Below, piece by piece: positions 42,802 through 55,700 of a DNA stretch of 64,000 nucleotides. The translations under genes were made by a program, and so were the position numbers. The DNA comes from Rhynchonema sp. JSB1_4 (lineage: Eukaryota > Nematoda > Chromadorea > Monhysterida > Xyalidae), in NCBI GenBank assembly GCA_030248065.1, contig JASAMV010003567.1:62001-126000 (forward strand), given 5' to 3'. The notes under the pieces were generated by a model. That model was given only the letters and a program-made list of their open reading frames with translations, did not search any database and was not told where the DNA came from. The stretch's first letter is position 1, and every line of letters begins with the position of its first letter.

Positions 42802-45225
42802 TCAGCTTGGCGGCAGAACACGCACGCCCCCTTTGGGCACTTTCGGACGAAAAGGATTTGTACTGGTATTATTGTTGCCGTTCGAGTCACGGTCAGTGCG
42901 ATTATTATCCTGATTCATCAAGATGTAGTCGTCCCTGAACGGATTGGTACCAGCACCAGCCAGTGAAACATTACCATTTGGAGTGGCGGCAGGCTGTTGT
43001 CGTACGAATTTGGGCGGGGGCGGACGGGACGGCTTGGCTGTGGAGGACTGCAAAAACGTAAAAACACATTACTAGCTATCCATAGGCACCAAGCTGTCCG
43101 TCACCATGCAGATGGGTTCGCGGTGAATGACGGGTGGTCAATGCATTAGCACGACTCTGACCGATACAACCCGCTTGTGCACATCGCACGCGAAAGCCAA
43201 GAGCTCAGCTGGCCACAGTGTGACAGATCCTGACAGAAATCTACACCAGCTGAAACATGCGACGCAAAAAAATGGCACCTACCGCATTTCCCAAAGCACT
43301 ATCATCACTGAAATCGATCAATAATGGCTCCTTCTGCCCACCACTAGTTGATGTTTCACCGGCACTATAAGAAGCAGCAGCCATGTTCAGTTCACGTTGT
43401 AGCTGTCGAGCCAGTCGCTCATCTTCCGTCAGTAAATCGTTCGAATCCTGTCTGTTGTAGTGCGCGTGTGCACGCTCTTGGCTTTGTAGCCGACGCGCCA
43501 GTTGCTGGAAATAGATGAGGATTTAACATCGAATAAAATCAGATCTTCTAGGATCAGATCTTCACTGCGTTACTCGAAATGGCTGTGATCAGTCGCGATC
43601 GAAACGCTGATGTTTTACGCGAGAATGAACTACATTCATTCTGAGCAAGTGCAATAATCCACAACAGTTGCTTGCACAACATAAAAATACCTCACAAGAC
43701 AGTAATATTCGACGAGAAATCAACCATAACAAACGCGAAAACTTCGCATCATACCTCGTCCACCGTTTGCAGTTTTCTCTTTCGTTCCTCCTCCGCAGCC
43801 AGCACCTGTCGTTGCAGCTCGGCTGCCAAACGCGCGTCCTCTTGTTCACTGCAAAACAAGTAGGTCACTAACGGATGTCAGTTACTGGTGTCAAGTTTTA
43901 CCTGCTTTAATTAGTTTCAACTTGTGTGGCGTGAACAATCGGAATTAGAAGCCTGCCTTTTGCTAATGGTAGTCATACGAACGTGAAACATCAGCCGACG
44001 AGCAATTTGCAGCTGGCTTGTTGTGGTGGTTGGTTACTACGACGAACTAACAAAATTGAATAGAGTATACTTGCGGGCCGGAAAAAAAACCGTTTTTTTT
44101 CCGAAAAAAAACCGAAAAAAAACCGTTTTTTTTCCGAGGCCCGAAAAAATACGTTTTTATTTTTCCGGAAATTTTTCCAAGTGGCAACTTTTAGAAAAAA
44201 AACCGTTTTCTTTCCAAAAATTTCCGAAATATTTTCAAAGGTTGCGAAAGGATGTTGTCAAAACCAATGTAAATCGGTGCTAAACAGTTCAAAATGAGCA
44301 CTTTTTAATCTCCAGGTGCATTTTTAGCCTGTTTCAGGCCATTTCCAGACAAAATTTTCTCCAAAATAGGCGTTTTTGGACCATGGGTATCCTTAAGTAC
44401 TGGAAAAATATTTGGAAAAAAAACGGTTTTTTTTCCGGAAAAAAAACGGTTTTTTTTCCAAAAATATATTTTGCGGAAAAATACGCAAGTATAGAATAGA
44501 GATAAGCTTTTGTGCAGAAAAAGCAATAAACGCCTTGGACAATTCTAAAATTTTAGTATCATGATTTGTTCAACAACTGGCAGACCCAGGCCTGCTCATT
44601 CTTTCGTGAAATATTAGTCAACGGTGGTAATCAACCAAATTTGTGACTGCGTCAAATTCAGCCAAGCACAAAATTGTCATAAACGGTCAGAGAAGGGAAA
44701 TTTGAAATCTTGATCCGTTCTCCAGAGAATACACAGACACATTTAATTCACCGATACATTTATTTTATTTTATCACCGATACACCGATTTAATTCACACA
44801 TACCGATCCCTCCTCAACTGTTCGTGATATTCAGCTGCGTACTTATCCTCCATCGTTTGTTCGGTCTTCGATATCTTCACATCACCTCCGATTTGTTGTC
44901 GTTCACTGCGATTGCGCGTGTAATGGTGACTGACTGCGAATGATAATAATAATGTGGTCACTGTAGCGAGGTTACCGTAAATTATTGTCATTCAACTCAC
45001 ACTCATTCTGCTGCAATTGGTAGGCCATGCCGGAATCAGCCAGCTCTTGGAAGGTCGATCGGGCTGAAAACAGAAATTATAATTTTTGCAACAAACACGT
45101 TTCAAAAAGAGAAAAACCTAAAACGACACATTGACGGCAGTTATGATCGGAAGTGAACTAACCTCGTCGCACATGCTTGTCAACGTCTGTCTCCCCCGCC
45201 TGCCGCCATTGAAAACAACACAAAC
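42802..45225 (-). CDS. CCDC50-like coiled-coil endocytic/ubiquitin-motif protein
   Basis: Six in-phase exons on the minus strand: 45225-45163, 45063-45001, 44933-44804, 43848-43755, 43504-43283 and 43047-42802. Together they make 818 nt, missing the true start. The protein has repeated amphipathic segments of the form D-x-x-(L/M)A-x-x-LQ: DSGMAYQLQQNE, QEDARLAAELQRQ, VDEQLARRLQSQE and EDERLARQLQRE. These resemble the motif-interacting-with-ubiquitin helices and coiled coils of CCDC50. The C-terminal half adds LLIDFSDDS, a clathrin-box-like motif, the SRPPPPKF proline run, and two NPF motifs (TNPFRDDY, TNPFRPK) of the kind bound by EH domains. I infer an adaptor in ubiquitin-linked endocytosis or signalling. 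The family call is moderate: NPF motifs are not usual for vertebrate CCDC50. Exon joins are strong; the 5' end is unknown. Confidence 0.62.
44068..44491. mobile_element. MITE with GGAAAAAAAACCG word core, TA duplication
   Basis: Ends TACTTGCG and CGCAAGTA with TA on both sides. The core repeats CCGTTTTTTTTCCG and its complement. It lies in an intron of the CCDC50-like gene. A related copy is at 60995-61433. Confidence 0.85.
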
Positions 45226-45267
45226 CTGCAACAGCAGGATCATTTGAACAAATTCGTGCACAAGTAA

Positions 45268-46067
45268 GGGCGCACCCATGTAGGCCAGGGCCAGGGCCGG
45301 GGCCATGAAAAATAATCTATGTCCGAGGCCCTGGCCTACATGGGCGCACCGACAGGGCCGGGGCCGGTGCGAAACATTTTTCTGGATAGGCGACGTTTCA
45401 ACTGCAGGGTTGTCAATAAATCCAACATTGGTTTCGTATATGCAGCTGTGCGTGTGTTTTCGCGTTGGGTGCGCTACTGCCTGATTTATCAAGGGCATGG
45501 CTATCTTGTTTTTTCTTTAGATTATACAAATTTGTAAATTGCAAATTCGGGCTGCATTTTGAAATATGGTTGACAAAACTGAATTTCTACCTGCAATTAT
45601 ACACATACAGTTTGCTTTTGACCGTGCACATACACGAGGTGCGCGTTTCGCTGATTGGTTGAGTTATAGGTTACTCGAATTTCGCGCAGACATGTCGTTT
45701 ACTGTGGTTCCTCAAAAAATTTATGTCATCTGGTGACTTTTCATCAGCCAGTATTTTTAAGAATAAAGCGCTTTATATTAATTTGCTTAAAACAAATACA
45801 TATGCATAACCTAAATAAAACCCCAAAATGACCGTGCCCTTGATACATCAGGCAACAGCACACCCAACACGAACACACACGCACAGCTGCATATGTATAC
45901 GAAACCGATGTTGGATTATTGACACCCTGTAGTTCTAACTCCCTTCCCAGAAAAATGTTTCGCACCGGCCCCGGCCCTGTCGGTGCGCCCATGAGCCCAG
46001 GCCCGGGGCCGGCCCCCCCATTTTTTCATGGCCCCGGCCCTGGCCACATGGGAGCGCTCAAACCCCT
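45268..46067. repeat. Fold-back element with GGGCCGGGGCC core
   Basis: Arms of about 230 bp at either end are inverted copies, sharing CACCGGCCCCGGCCCTGTCG, CATATGCAGCTGTGCG and CAAGGGCACGG words. The left arm contains a smaller palindrome (CACCCATGTAGGCCAGGGCC and complement). TTAA follows on the right (46068-46071); GTAA stands on the left, perhaps a mutated TTAA. Confidence 0.8.
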
Positions 46068-46765
46068 TTAAGCACCGGGTATAACAAACCCATTCAATCA
46101 ACAGACATCACGAACAATAGTAGGAAGACGCATTTTACTTCGAGTCGATCATGTTGTAGCCCATGTTACAAAGAAATAATAATCGTTCGCAATAGAATAA
46201 TTAAAAAATAAAGAGAAAGAAACATCCATAATCAATACCTCGTTTCGATTGTGTCGAGCAAGGGGACGCATCAGAAATAACAAAAACCGACAAACAAAAC
46301 AATTATATTAATGAAGACAAGAAAGAGTACCCTTATTTCGTTTCGAAGAACATAATGATGACTAGCACGGGAATGAATTACCTACACCGTTATTATGGAC
46401 AATCAAACGTAAAACACAAAATTTCAAGTTTGAAAGATCGAAGAAGTTTCTTTAACCAGTATACGGCGGGTCCTATAAAAATTTGATAGTAAATCGTAAT
46501 AAATTTAATAGAGCCTGGCCTATCAGACAAACAGGTTTGATACGGAACCTATCAGAGAAATCAACAACACGCATAAGACACAAAAAGATAATCAAAATAA
46601 AATGCAAAAAAGAAAAAGAGACAGAATCTTGATATTGTTCAATTTCGAGTCAAACAATTTTGTCACAAGCACACAAGATTATCATGAAGTTCCTTCCCAG
46701 TGTTTGGACTACATAGCAGTCAAAACAGCGGGAACACTTTTAGGACACGCCGTACCCGAAGACAT
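46068..46765. other. Intergenic, 3' flank of Transportin-3
   Basis: AT-rich DNA between the fold-back element and the Transportin-3 stop codon. Nothing recognised. Confidence 0.5.
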
Positions 46766-49700
46766 TTATCGATACAGACGGCAGAGCTCTCTCAACGCAA
46801 CCGAAACAACGCGCAGCTCATTGGCTCTGAAATACGGGATGATGTTTCAGCCTTACAATATATGGTGATGCGATGTCAGGTGATAATTGTATACCTCAAG
46901 AATTTGCACAATAACGCCGAGAACTCTCAGCGAAACCAAAGCCATAACCAACCCAGATACGGTCGAGTGAAAATGTTCGAGTTGTGCATTTGAGGCGCAC
47001 AGCCCGCCGCGATTGGGTATAGCGCGCAGTGCATCACTCAGCCACGCAGATAGATGCTGAAACATTGCGCATTTTGTTATACACAATTAGATCTATTTTT
47101 AGCTTCTTTCACTATAATTATCATATCTGGATCAGGTAGGTTTCCTACTTGGTGACCGTTCATGTCATAGTCAAAACATTTTATTTTACGGAAACGTATT
47201 TCGACTAGATTTTCACCAGAGTAAGTTTCTGCCAGTGCTCAAGCAAAACAACGCGGAACACAAATACAAACCGCTGATCTTTCACCATGCCTACAAGCTA
47301 CATGGGCATAAGTTGTATGGGCAAGGTGCAATAATCGCAAACTAACGCGATTCAAACATTTGGAAGTGCAAACTTTCTGGCCTACTGAAACTACTACTAT
47401 GCCTACAAGCTGACAACACCAGAACACACCTCCGGCGTGAACATCCTGACAGCGAATAGCACGTCAGCGATTTCACGCACGTTGCCTCTGGACAGACAGA
47501 ACAGTGACGCATTCACACAGGCACCAACTAGCGATGGGCCGAATTGAGATAGTTGCGCTTCCGCTGCGCTCACACCCGCGTCCGAGTATTTGGCCTGCAG
47601 AAAGTATTGTCCGGTAATGTTTCACGTTCAAGTAAAACGTTTCATGTCCGACGCACATGTTTTGAATTTTCAAACAAATCTTCATGAAAAAATCGAAAAT
47701 GAAGAGAGCCATGGCGGAGAGCTACCCAAGCGAAACCTTGAAAATTAGTTTCTTCCACAAGGTCCGAGCTTAATGTTTCACTCGAGAATTAAATTATTGT
47801 CCACGAACAGCCTGGGTTGCTAGCATACACTCACCACAACGACCCCAAACACAAAAAAAGATGACACCCTCCAACCTTCTTGGCCCTGGCCAAACTGTCA
47901 GCGATTTCGACAAAAAATTTGGACACGGATTTGATTGCTTCGCCGTGATCAATAGTCAACGCGGCCATACCGTATTGCCAACAGCCATGTACACACGAAC
48001 ACAGAAAGAAGGCGCTCGGTGCACGTTGTACGAATCTGTTTTCAAATGCGCTTACCTTAAAGGGACCCTTTCGCATTTCAAACCGCCTTCAAACTTTGCA
48101 CGCATTTGAATATTGTTCAGGGCGTTGTTAAACTCTCACGCACCAAGAATCCAATCTGCAGCATGCGACCAGGAGATGCACTTCAAGAGGAACATCCGGG
48201 AACAAAGTGTGCCGCGGACCAGCCCAATTTATACCTGCGCATTCAGGCAAACTGCTTGATCAAAAAGGTGTCAAGGCGAATGAATGTTTCGCATGAAACG
48301 TGCAACACCGCTAACTATGGAATTTCGCTTTTCTTTATATTTCGAATTTCAACGAATTGTTCCAGCGCGACAAGCAGACCTTGAAACATTTAGCAGCCAC
48401 GCATGAACAATTCGTTGCAATTCGAAATAAAAAGAAAAGATAAATTCTATAGTGAGGCAGGGGCAGATATCGTGCGAAACATTCTGCGCCTTGACCGCCC
48501 TTGTCATCAGGCGAGTTGCCTGAATGCGCAGGTAGAAATTGGGCTGGTCCACATTTGAGTTTGTTCGCGGATGTTGATTGATTGATTATTTGCCAACGTC
48601 CGTTTGTCGTGGTCTCATTGTTGACTGAAGATGTCCGACAGGTCTTCTGCGCATTTGATCGGGTTACGCCACAGATCGATTGGGCTCGTGGATACGGGTC
48701 GGCTTTTGCAACGAAACAGATGTTCGACCGTGTCAGGCTCGGTGCAGCATCGAGGGCACACGTTTTGTATGTTTGGGTCGATGCGATTGCGATATGAGTT
48801 CAGCATGCGGCAGTGCCCACTTCGTAATTGCGCCAGGGTGCATCTTGTACGCCGATCCAGCGACTCTTCTTCTGGGTTGATGTCGGGTGGTTTGGTGCCC
48901 AGGACCCGATTGACGCTGAGTGCCGCCTTGTCCTGGGAGACGAAGTCGGTGTGGATCGCTTTCAGCGTTTTGCCGTAGTCGTACTTCTTCTTCGTCATTA
49001 CGGTGTTGCGTTGTACAGCTTCCGCGAATTTGGACTGAAGAGTAGGTCGACGTTTGGCTTTCGTGTGAGGGTCGGATGTCGTATCGTGGCAGGGATGTTC
49101 ACGAAGTTGCGCTGCTGCCAGGAATTGCGCGCTGACCATGTCGAGATGGCGGTTGACAGTCAGCTGTTTGCACTCTTGGTGAAGGTGGTCTGTATTTGAC
49201 ATCAGATGACAGCCGGAAATGACCCTCAACGCGGCATTTTGGGCTGGCTGGATGCGGTCAATGCCCTTCTTGTTCGCGGTTGGTTTCCATACCGGCGCAG
49301 CGTAGTTTATTATAGACTTGCTGATGGCATTGAAGGTGACATTGAGGGTCTCCTTGCTTTGTCCCCAGCTAGTGCCTGCCAGCGCCTTCAGGATCGAGTT
49401 GCGCGATTGTACCCGCGACCGAATTGACTCGCAATGGCGTTCGAATCTGATGCCTGGGTCGAATACGACACCCAGAATTTTCGGGTAGGAGTCGCTGGGA
49501 AGCCGTGTGCCGTTGATGTATATGGGTGGAGTGAAGGATTTGACCGCGGGTTTGCGGCCTGATGTCAACACTGTGGACGTGGACTTGGTTTCGGAGACTG
49601 AGAGGCCGCATCCGGCGAAGAAGCCGCAGAGATGTTGGATGTAGTCGTTGAGTGGGGCGGACACCGCTTCAAGGTCGTTGCCGCTAGCTAGCACGGTGAA

Positions 49701-52700
49701 GTCGTCTGCGTAGGACACGACTTTGATGAACGGCGGAGGGGTGGGGATGTCGCGGACGTAAAAGTTGAAGAGGCATGGAGACAGTACTGAGCCTTGTGGG
49801 ACCCCACTGCGCACGATGCAGGTGGACGACAGGACCCCGCGGAAGAGCGTTTTGGCCTGTCTGCCTCGGACGTAATTGGCCAGCCATTTAACGAGAACGT
49901 TGTCAAGCCCCGCGCGCATGAATTCGACGACGATGAGGTCATGGTCGACACAGTCGAACGCCATCGATAGGTCGATTGCCACCAAGATAGTGTGTCGTGT
50001 CGGCTCATCGTTCATTGCTGTAGCTGCGGCTGTGACAATGGTAGACAGCGCTGTTGTTGTTGAGTGGTTAGCGCGGAAGCCGTGTTGGTGGTCTTCGGGC
50101 GGAAGGTAGCGCAGGATACGCGGCAGGAGACACCGTTCAAGCACCTTCACCGCTGGGCAGAGGAGTGAGATTGGGCGGTATGATTTGGCGTTGTCAGCGG
50201 GCTTGTTGGGTTTTAGTAGGGGGATGATGGTCGCCTGCTTCCAGATGCGGGGAATGATGTTGCGGTTGAGGGAGAGGTTGTAGATGTCTGTGAGGAATTG
50301 TCGAGCGACTGGGCCAAGATGTTTGATGTGGAGAGCGGAGACGCCATCTGGCCCGCTGGCCCTGGAGTTGCGTGCGTTCTTGATGGCAGCGCTGACTTCG
50401 GCGAGGGAAAGCCTGGGCTTGTTGTCGGCTTTTAATCTTCTCACGGCTCTTGTTACTTTTCGGGACAGTCGACTCGATTTGTGTGTGTTGGCTGCGGTGA
50501 ACTGACGATTGAATTTGTTGGCGGCTTTCTTGTTTGAGGTGATGTATTTGCCGTTGAAGCAGATTGACTGGTTGTTAGGTGCCTGCGGGGTACCAGCCAG
50601 ACGTTTGATGAGGCGCCACAGTTTGCTGGCGTTGGTGCGATGGCTGAAATCTGCGAGGCTGTCGCGCCATTGTTCGCGATGGTGACGGTTTATGGCCGAC
50701 GTAATAGCCGCGTTCAGCGTGGTGATTTCGATGGCGTTTGGGTTGTTTTCTCGCAGTTTGTCACGCTCTTTCATCAGCCCGATTGTTTCTGTGGACAGGC
50801 CAGGGATGTAGTCGCGTCGGCGCCCCGTCGGAATGTGCCTGTTTGACGCCTTGCGAATGGCTGAGCGGAGTGTCTTCTCATCACGATGGGGGTTGCCCGT
50901 TGACGTGGCGGTGGCCAGTTTTTTGTCCACCTCGAGCGTGAAGCCTTCCCAGTCTGCCTTTGCGTAGTTGGTGAAAGTGCGGCGTATGGACGTGATTGTA
51001 GTGGAGACCGTGGGGATTGAGATGAGGATGGGTACGTGGTCTGAGCTCAGCGCAATTTTCGTGCTCCAGTCACAACATGGGAGCAGCGAGTTGGTAGCGA
51101 ATGTAGCGTCAGGTGAGGTTGGGTCGCCTGTTGTGGGTATGCGAGTGGGGGAGTAGTCGTTGAGGGCACCGAAGTTCGATGAGTCGATCTCGGAGCTCAA
51201 TTTAGCTCCCCGTGAGTCGCTGATCGAGCTGCCCCACATGTCATCGTGCGCATTGATGTCGCCTGCGATGATGGTGTTTTCAAGTGACAGTAGATGCGCG
51301 ATGGAGATATCACTGTTGCTGTTGCACGAAGATGCCGGAGGGATATAGATGTTGACTATTGAGATGTCGGTGTTGTCCAAGTGGATGGTGATTGCTTGTT
51401 GTTCGATGTCGGCAGATTTGGGCTGGGGCAACTGTTTTGTGGAGAAACGTATGGACTCGTGCACACACAGCGCTAGACCGCCACCGTGCGTGTTGCGGTC
51501 GTTTCTGATGACTGTGAAGTTGGGGATTGTTGGGGATTTTGAGTCGCGGCCGAGTTTGGTTTCTTGAAGTGCCGCGACTTTGATGTGATTGTTGTGTAAG
51601 AAGTTCGACAGTTCGATGGACTTATTAGATATCCCGTTGATGTTGAGCTGTAGGATCTTGATGTCGCTCGGTGGGTCGGTGCACACGGCTTGGTTGGGTA
51701 GCGGCGTCGGTGTTGGTTTTGTGATGCAAGTCGGACATCGGTACTGACTGTTGTAGTATTTGATGTCGGACAGTTTGGCACAGTTACGGGCCCGGGAAGC
51801 ATGTACCCATTTGAAGCAGGTGTTGCACAGGACTGAAGCGGTGTTGTTGCGAACTGCGTTGTTGCACACTGCGCAAGGGTACTTCGATGGTGGTCCGGGG
51901 TTGGGGTGGATGTCGTTGGATATTGACAGGAGCCTGTTGCAGTAGTTGGCATAGTTGTAGTGGCCAAGGTCGAGTAGGGTGTCGACTGGGTGCTCAACGC
52001 GGGAACGAGGCGTCGACTTAGTCGTTCCCGATTCCGAAAACCCGATGACTTGCGCGGTCGGCATCTCCAGTCTGTACGACGGACGTGGACGTCCGGACGT
52101 TGGAGATTGTTCGCCGAATTTGGTGTGCACGGTGGCACACGCAGGTAGACCTCGGGCAGGTTCGGCGTTTGTACCCTGTTCGCGGATGTTCCTCTTGAAG
52201 AGCATCTCCTGGCCGCATGCTGAACGTTAGACCTTCGGTGTGTGTGACTTTTATGACGCATTGACCGCTGTCTAAACACATGCGAAGTGTGAAGGGGGTT
52301 TGAAATGCGAAAGGCCCCCTTTAAATGAATTTTATTACATTTTAAGGTCGACCAGCTGGTGAAATGCGGTTCCACAATCTCTTCGACTTCGATCCTAATG
52401 AGGCCATACGAGCTAATTACAAAAACGGAAGAACGTTTCGCTCCGAAATAAAAAACAAAACACTGAACACAACCTGCAACACAGCCTGAAATAGTCATCG
52501 ACGGTATCGGGGTGATTTCGCTGACCGGACGCGGCGTCAAACACTTTGAACGTGGCGGGGGAGAAGGTCTGCAGCCACAAAATCATTCACTGTGCATTAT
52601 TGGGCTGACACCCCTTCTTCCGAGTACAATTGACAGCACTCTTTGCGTGGCACCAAACCACGGTGATAAGTCACTACGCTTTATTGCCGCAATCTGGTGG

Positions 52701-55700
52701 TCAAAGTCATGTCGTAGACGTAGTTGTTATCATCAAGTGCAGTAATCGCAAACTAACGCGTGTTGAACACATGGGAGTGCAATTTTCCTGGCCCACCGAC
52801 TCCACTACCACTAGCGTCCAGTTAAGTTGCTAGGGCCCTTTATACCTAGCTGATCGTGACCACCAGCTCCGTTACCAAAGAGAATACTCACTGCATGGAG
52901 TGTTGTGTACTGCGAAGTTAATGGCACCCGTGGCCGCTGTATATGGGGAGACTATGAAGATGGAGCACAACTATACGCACGACCGTTTCACAAAATACCA
53001 GAACATAACAGAAAATACCCACAACACGTAACCAACCTCAAACATGTGGATCAGTCCCGGCACCAGATCAGGTATGCCACCATATTCATCGACCAAAATA
53101 CTGCCGAGGTAAAGGAAACAGGAGTGTTGATGTTGAGTGTAGATTACCATCATCTGAATGCGATACATTGTTGTGAAAAGTAGTACGAGCTAGCTTGTAT
53201 TTGTGGGATACATCTGAATGAGGTGTGGTCGGAGGACCTGGCAGGTTATTAAGAGCAGACCACATGGTTCAAACAAAAAAAACAAAAAGCACAAAATATT
53301 AGCAAAAAACCAAACCAACAAAAATACCAACAAACTATCAAGAGACGAACTAGCCCAACGATCTTGAAGATTATGAAAAAAGTATTATCAAATCACGACA
53401 ACAAGCAACTAAATAGTGTGCATTTAGCCCACCTGTTGCACCAGCGGATCCACAAAGGAACATGACTGCAGGCCCAATGACCGAATCACAAAACGTATTG
53501 TTCGCACGCAGTGCTCTGTCGCTGACACATGCGTGTCGTACCGACGTAAGGTTGCCAGCAGCAGGGGCCAACACTGCAAAATTAGTGGAAAATTTTTCCA
53601 ATGACATCAGTAAAAAGGCATCTTGTATAATATCCGCCAATAAAGCTCAGCTCATGTGATCCAGGATCACTAATTAGGGCTCACCTACTACCATCCAGGA
53701 TCATTATGTTTTATTATCGCTCACGTGGTCAAGGCATATCCTGATTACCAAATTTGATAGTGTCAGTCAATTTGATTTTAGGAAGGGTGATGTTTCACAG
53801 AAATATGAGAAGGTCTGAGAGAAAGGCATGGGACGGTTTTAGAAACTCCAGGGCTTCCATTTGCAAAATTACCATCTTTTCTGAAAATAAAACAAATATT
53901 CAATATTGAGCAAATTTGGATGGTAAATTCGGGGGAAACTAGCGGTCCATCTGGAGTCTGTTGGCTCCGGGTCTCTTCTTCCGAAGTATCGCTTATACAC
54001 ACCCTGAACGAGCAGGGCCACTTATGAAACCACATGTTGACACAAGCCAACCTTTTCAACAACCGGCAGCCACGGCCTGGGCTGGCCATTTTCACCTTCG
54101 ATCGTTGCAGGCAGGTTTCGGAATATTGCAGCCAGCCTATCCAACGGAACAATGGGACTGCTCAGTGAAGTGCTCGGTTGTTGGTTCTCTTTGTTATTAT
54201 TAACACCAAGTGAAACATCAACTGTCGCTGTGAGCGTTGGCTTTGCATCAGTTTGATCAGCACCAGAGTTGAGGATCTGAAGAAGAACAAGTAATTCCAC
54301 TGTGACGTTACTAAAATACAAAATAAATTAGAGATTCAAAGAACACATCACCTCAGTTAATCGACTAATAGTTGGCTCGCAGAGCAGCATCATTTTCACT
54401 CGAACCTGGTCCGCTGATTCATTGGCCAGGAGACTGGTGCAAGCTGTAAATAATGGGTCTGTTTGGCTGCTGGTTTAGCTACAAATTCATACGAATTACG
54501 ACTGATTCCAATTAAAAAAGCGCAGTTCTGCATATTTTCGTTATCGTTGTGACCCATAAAGGAATACCTAGCAAAACCACACAACGAAGTTCAGGATCAA
54601 AGGTCATTGCAAGTTAAACATCAGCGCTCAGAACACTCAGATCAACGAGCCACTAACAGACAGCCGTGCAGCTCTACTGTTACACACATGATGTGTTGGC
54701 TTGTTTTGCGAAATGCAACATTTTTTTGTTGTTGGTGGCAGTCATTTTCATTCTTTTGCTGTGAACTGAAGAACATTTACATGAAAAAGAATATCAAAGT
54801 GAGATTTGGCTCCGAAACCAAACTGTTCATGCAAAATCGTACACACATATACTGTGCATAACGCCACCATGAAAAGAGAAAAATTCTCCATGTACCGCAT
54901 CGTATTACGCCCGACCTCTCAACAACGCCTGCACTGCCTCCTCCTCCGCTTTCTTTGCATCGAGTGTGAGTGCGGTGTGCGCCAGTTTATCGAAATGTGG
55001 CAACATTTTTAGTTGACATTGACTGCAGATTGATTCAAGCGATTCGGCGGAGGCTCGCGCCAGGCTCGGCGTGTGCAACGCGGCGTGCACCAGCCACGAA
55101 GTGATCGGGTCTGAAATGCATAGAAATACAAATAAACGGCTAATGAATTTGTCGTCAAAGTCGTCGAACGCATGAGTCCCAAATGAGCGCGAAAATAATA
55201 CGTGTTTGACGAAAAAAATTTGACCATATGATTTGACGACATAATTATAAGCCAAAAAAACAGCAAGGTTGTTTTTGCGGCGTGAACGTTTTTTTATTTG
55301 GTTTTTGCTGTTGCTATGGAGTGACTCGCAACGATTAACAGTGTTGAAAGTTTCTTGATATGATTCTTAATTGATCAGAGTTTGGCCTTATTACCATCAT
55401 TGACCCTTTCTTTGATTTGAGTTTACACGAGTTGTAAAACATTTGTATTGGAGCGTCGTTAATTACTGGCTTCAGTATGCTCATTCGTGAAAGTCTGTGA
55501 GCAGCAATTCGTCAAAAAATTTGTGCGCTAATATTATGACGAAAAATTAAAAATTACGCACGTTTACGGTCGGAAAAACAAACCTTTGCTTTAGACAGGT
55601 AAGGCAGAGATTCATTGTTCCACATAATATGCATGCCGCAAAACGTTTTAGGAACGCCGAACCAGAAAAGCACGCATTTCTTCGGCACACGAACGCGCCT

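Larger units (their letters stand above)
48061..52320. mobile_element. TTAA-flanked fold-back element carrying a LINE
   Basis: Ends AGGGACCCTTTCGCATTTC and its near-complement GAAATGCGAAAGGCCCCCT, between TTAA sites (48057-48060 and 52321-52324). The arms share AATTCGAAATAAAAAGAAAA and CCTGAATGCGCAGGTA. Removing the LINE and one target copy leaves an element of about 645 bp. It occupies nearly all of Transportin-3 intron 18 and begins only 25 nt from the acceptor of exon 19. Confidence 0.88.

Noticed and set aside
48582..52230. Many plus-strand open frames opposite the LINE
   Set aside because: They are antisense shadows of the 1,196-codon retrotransposon frame.
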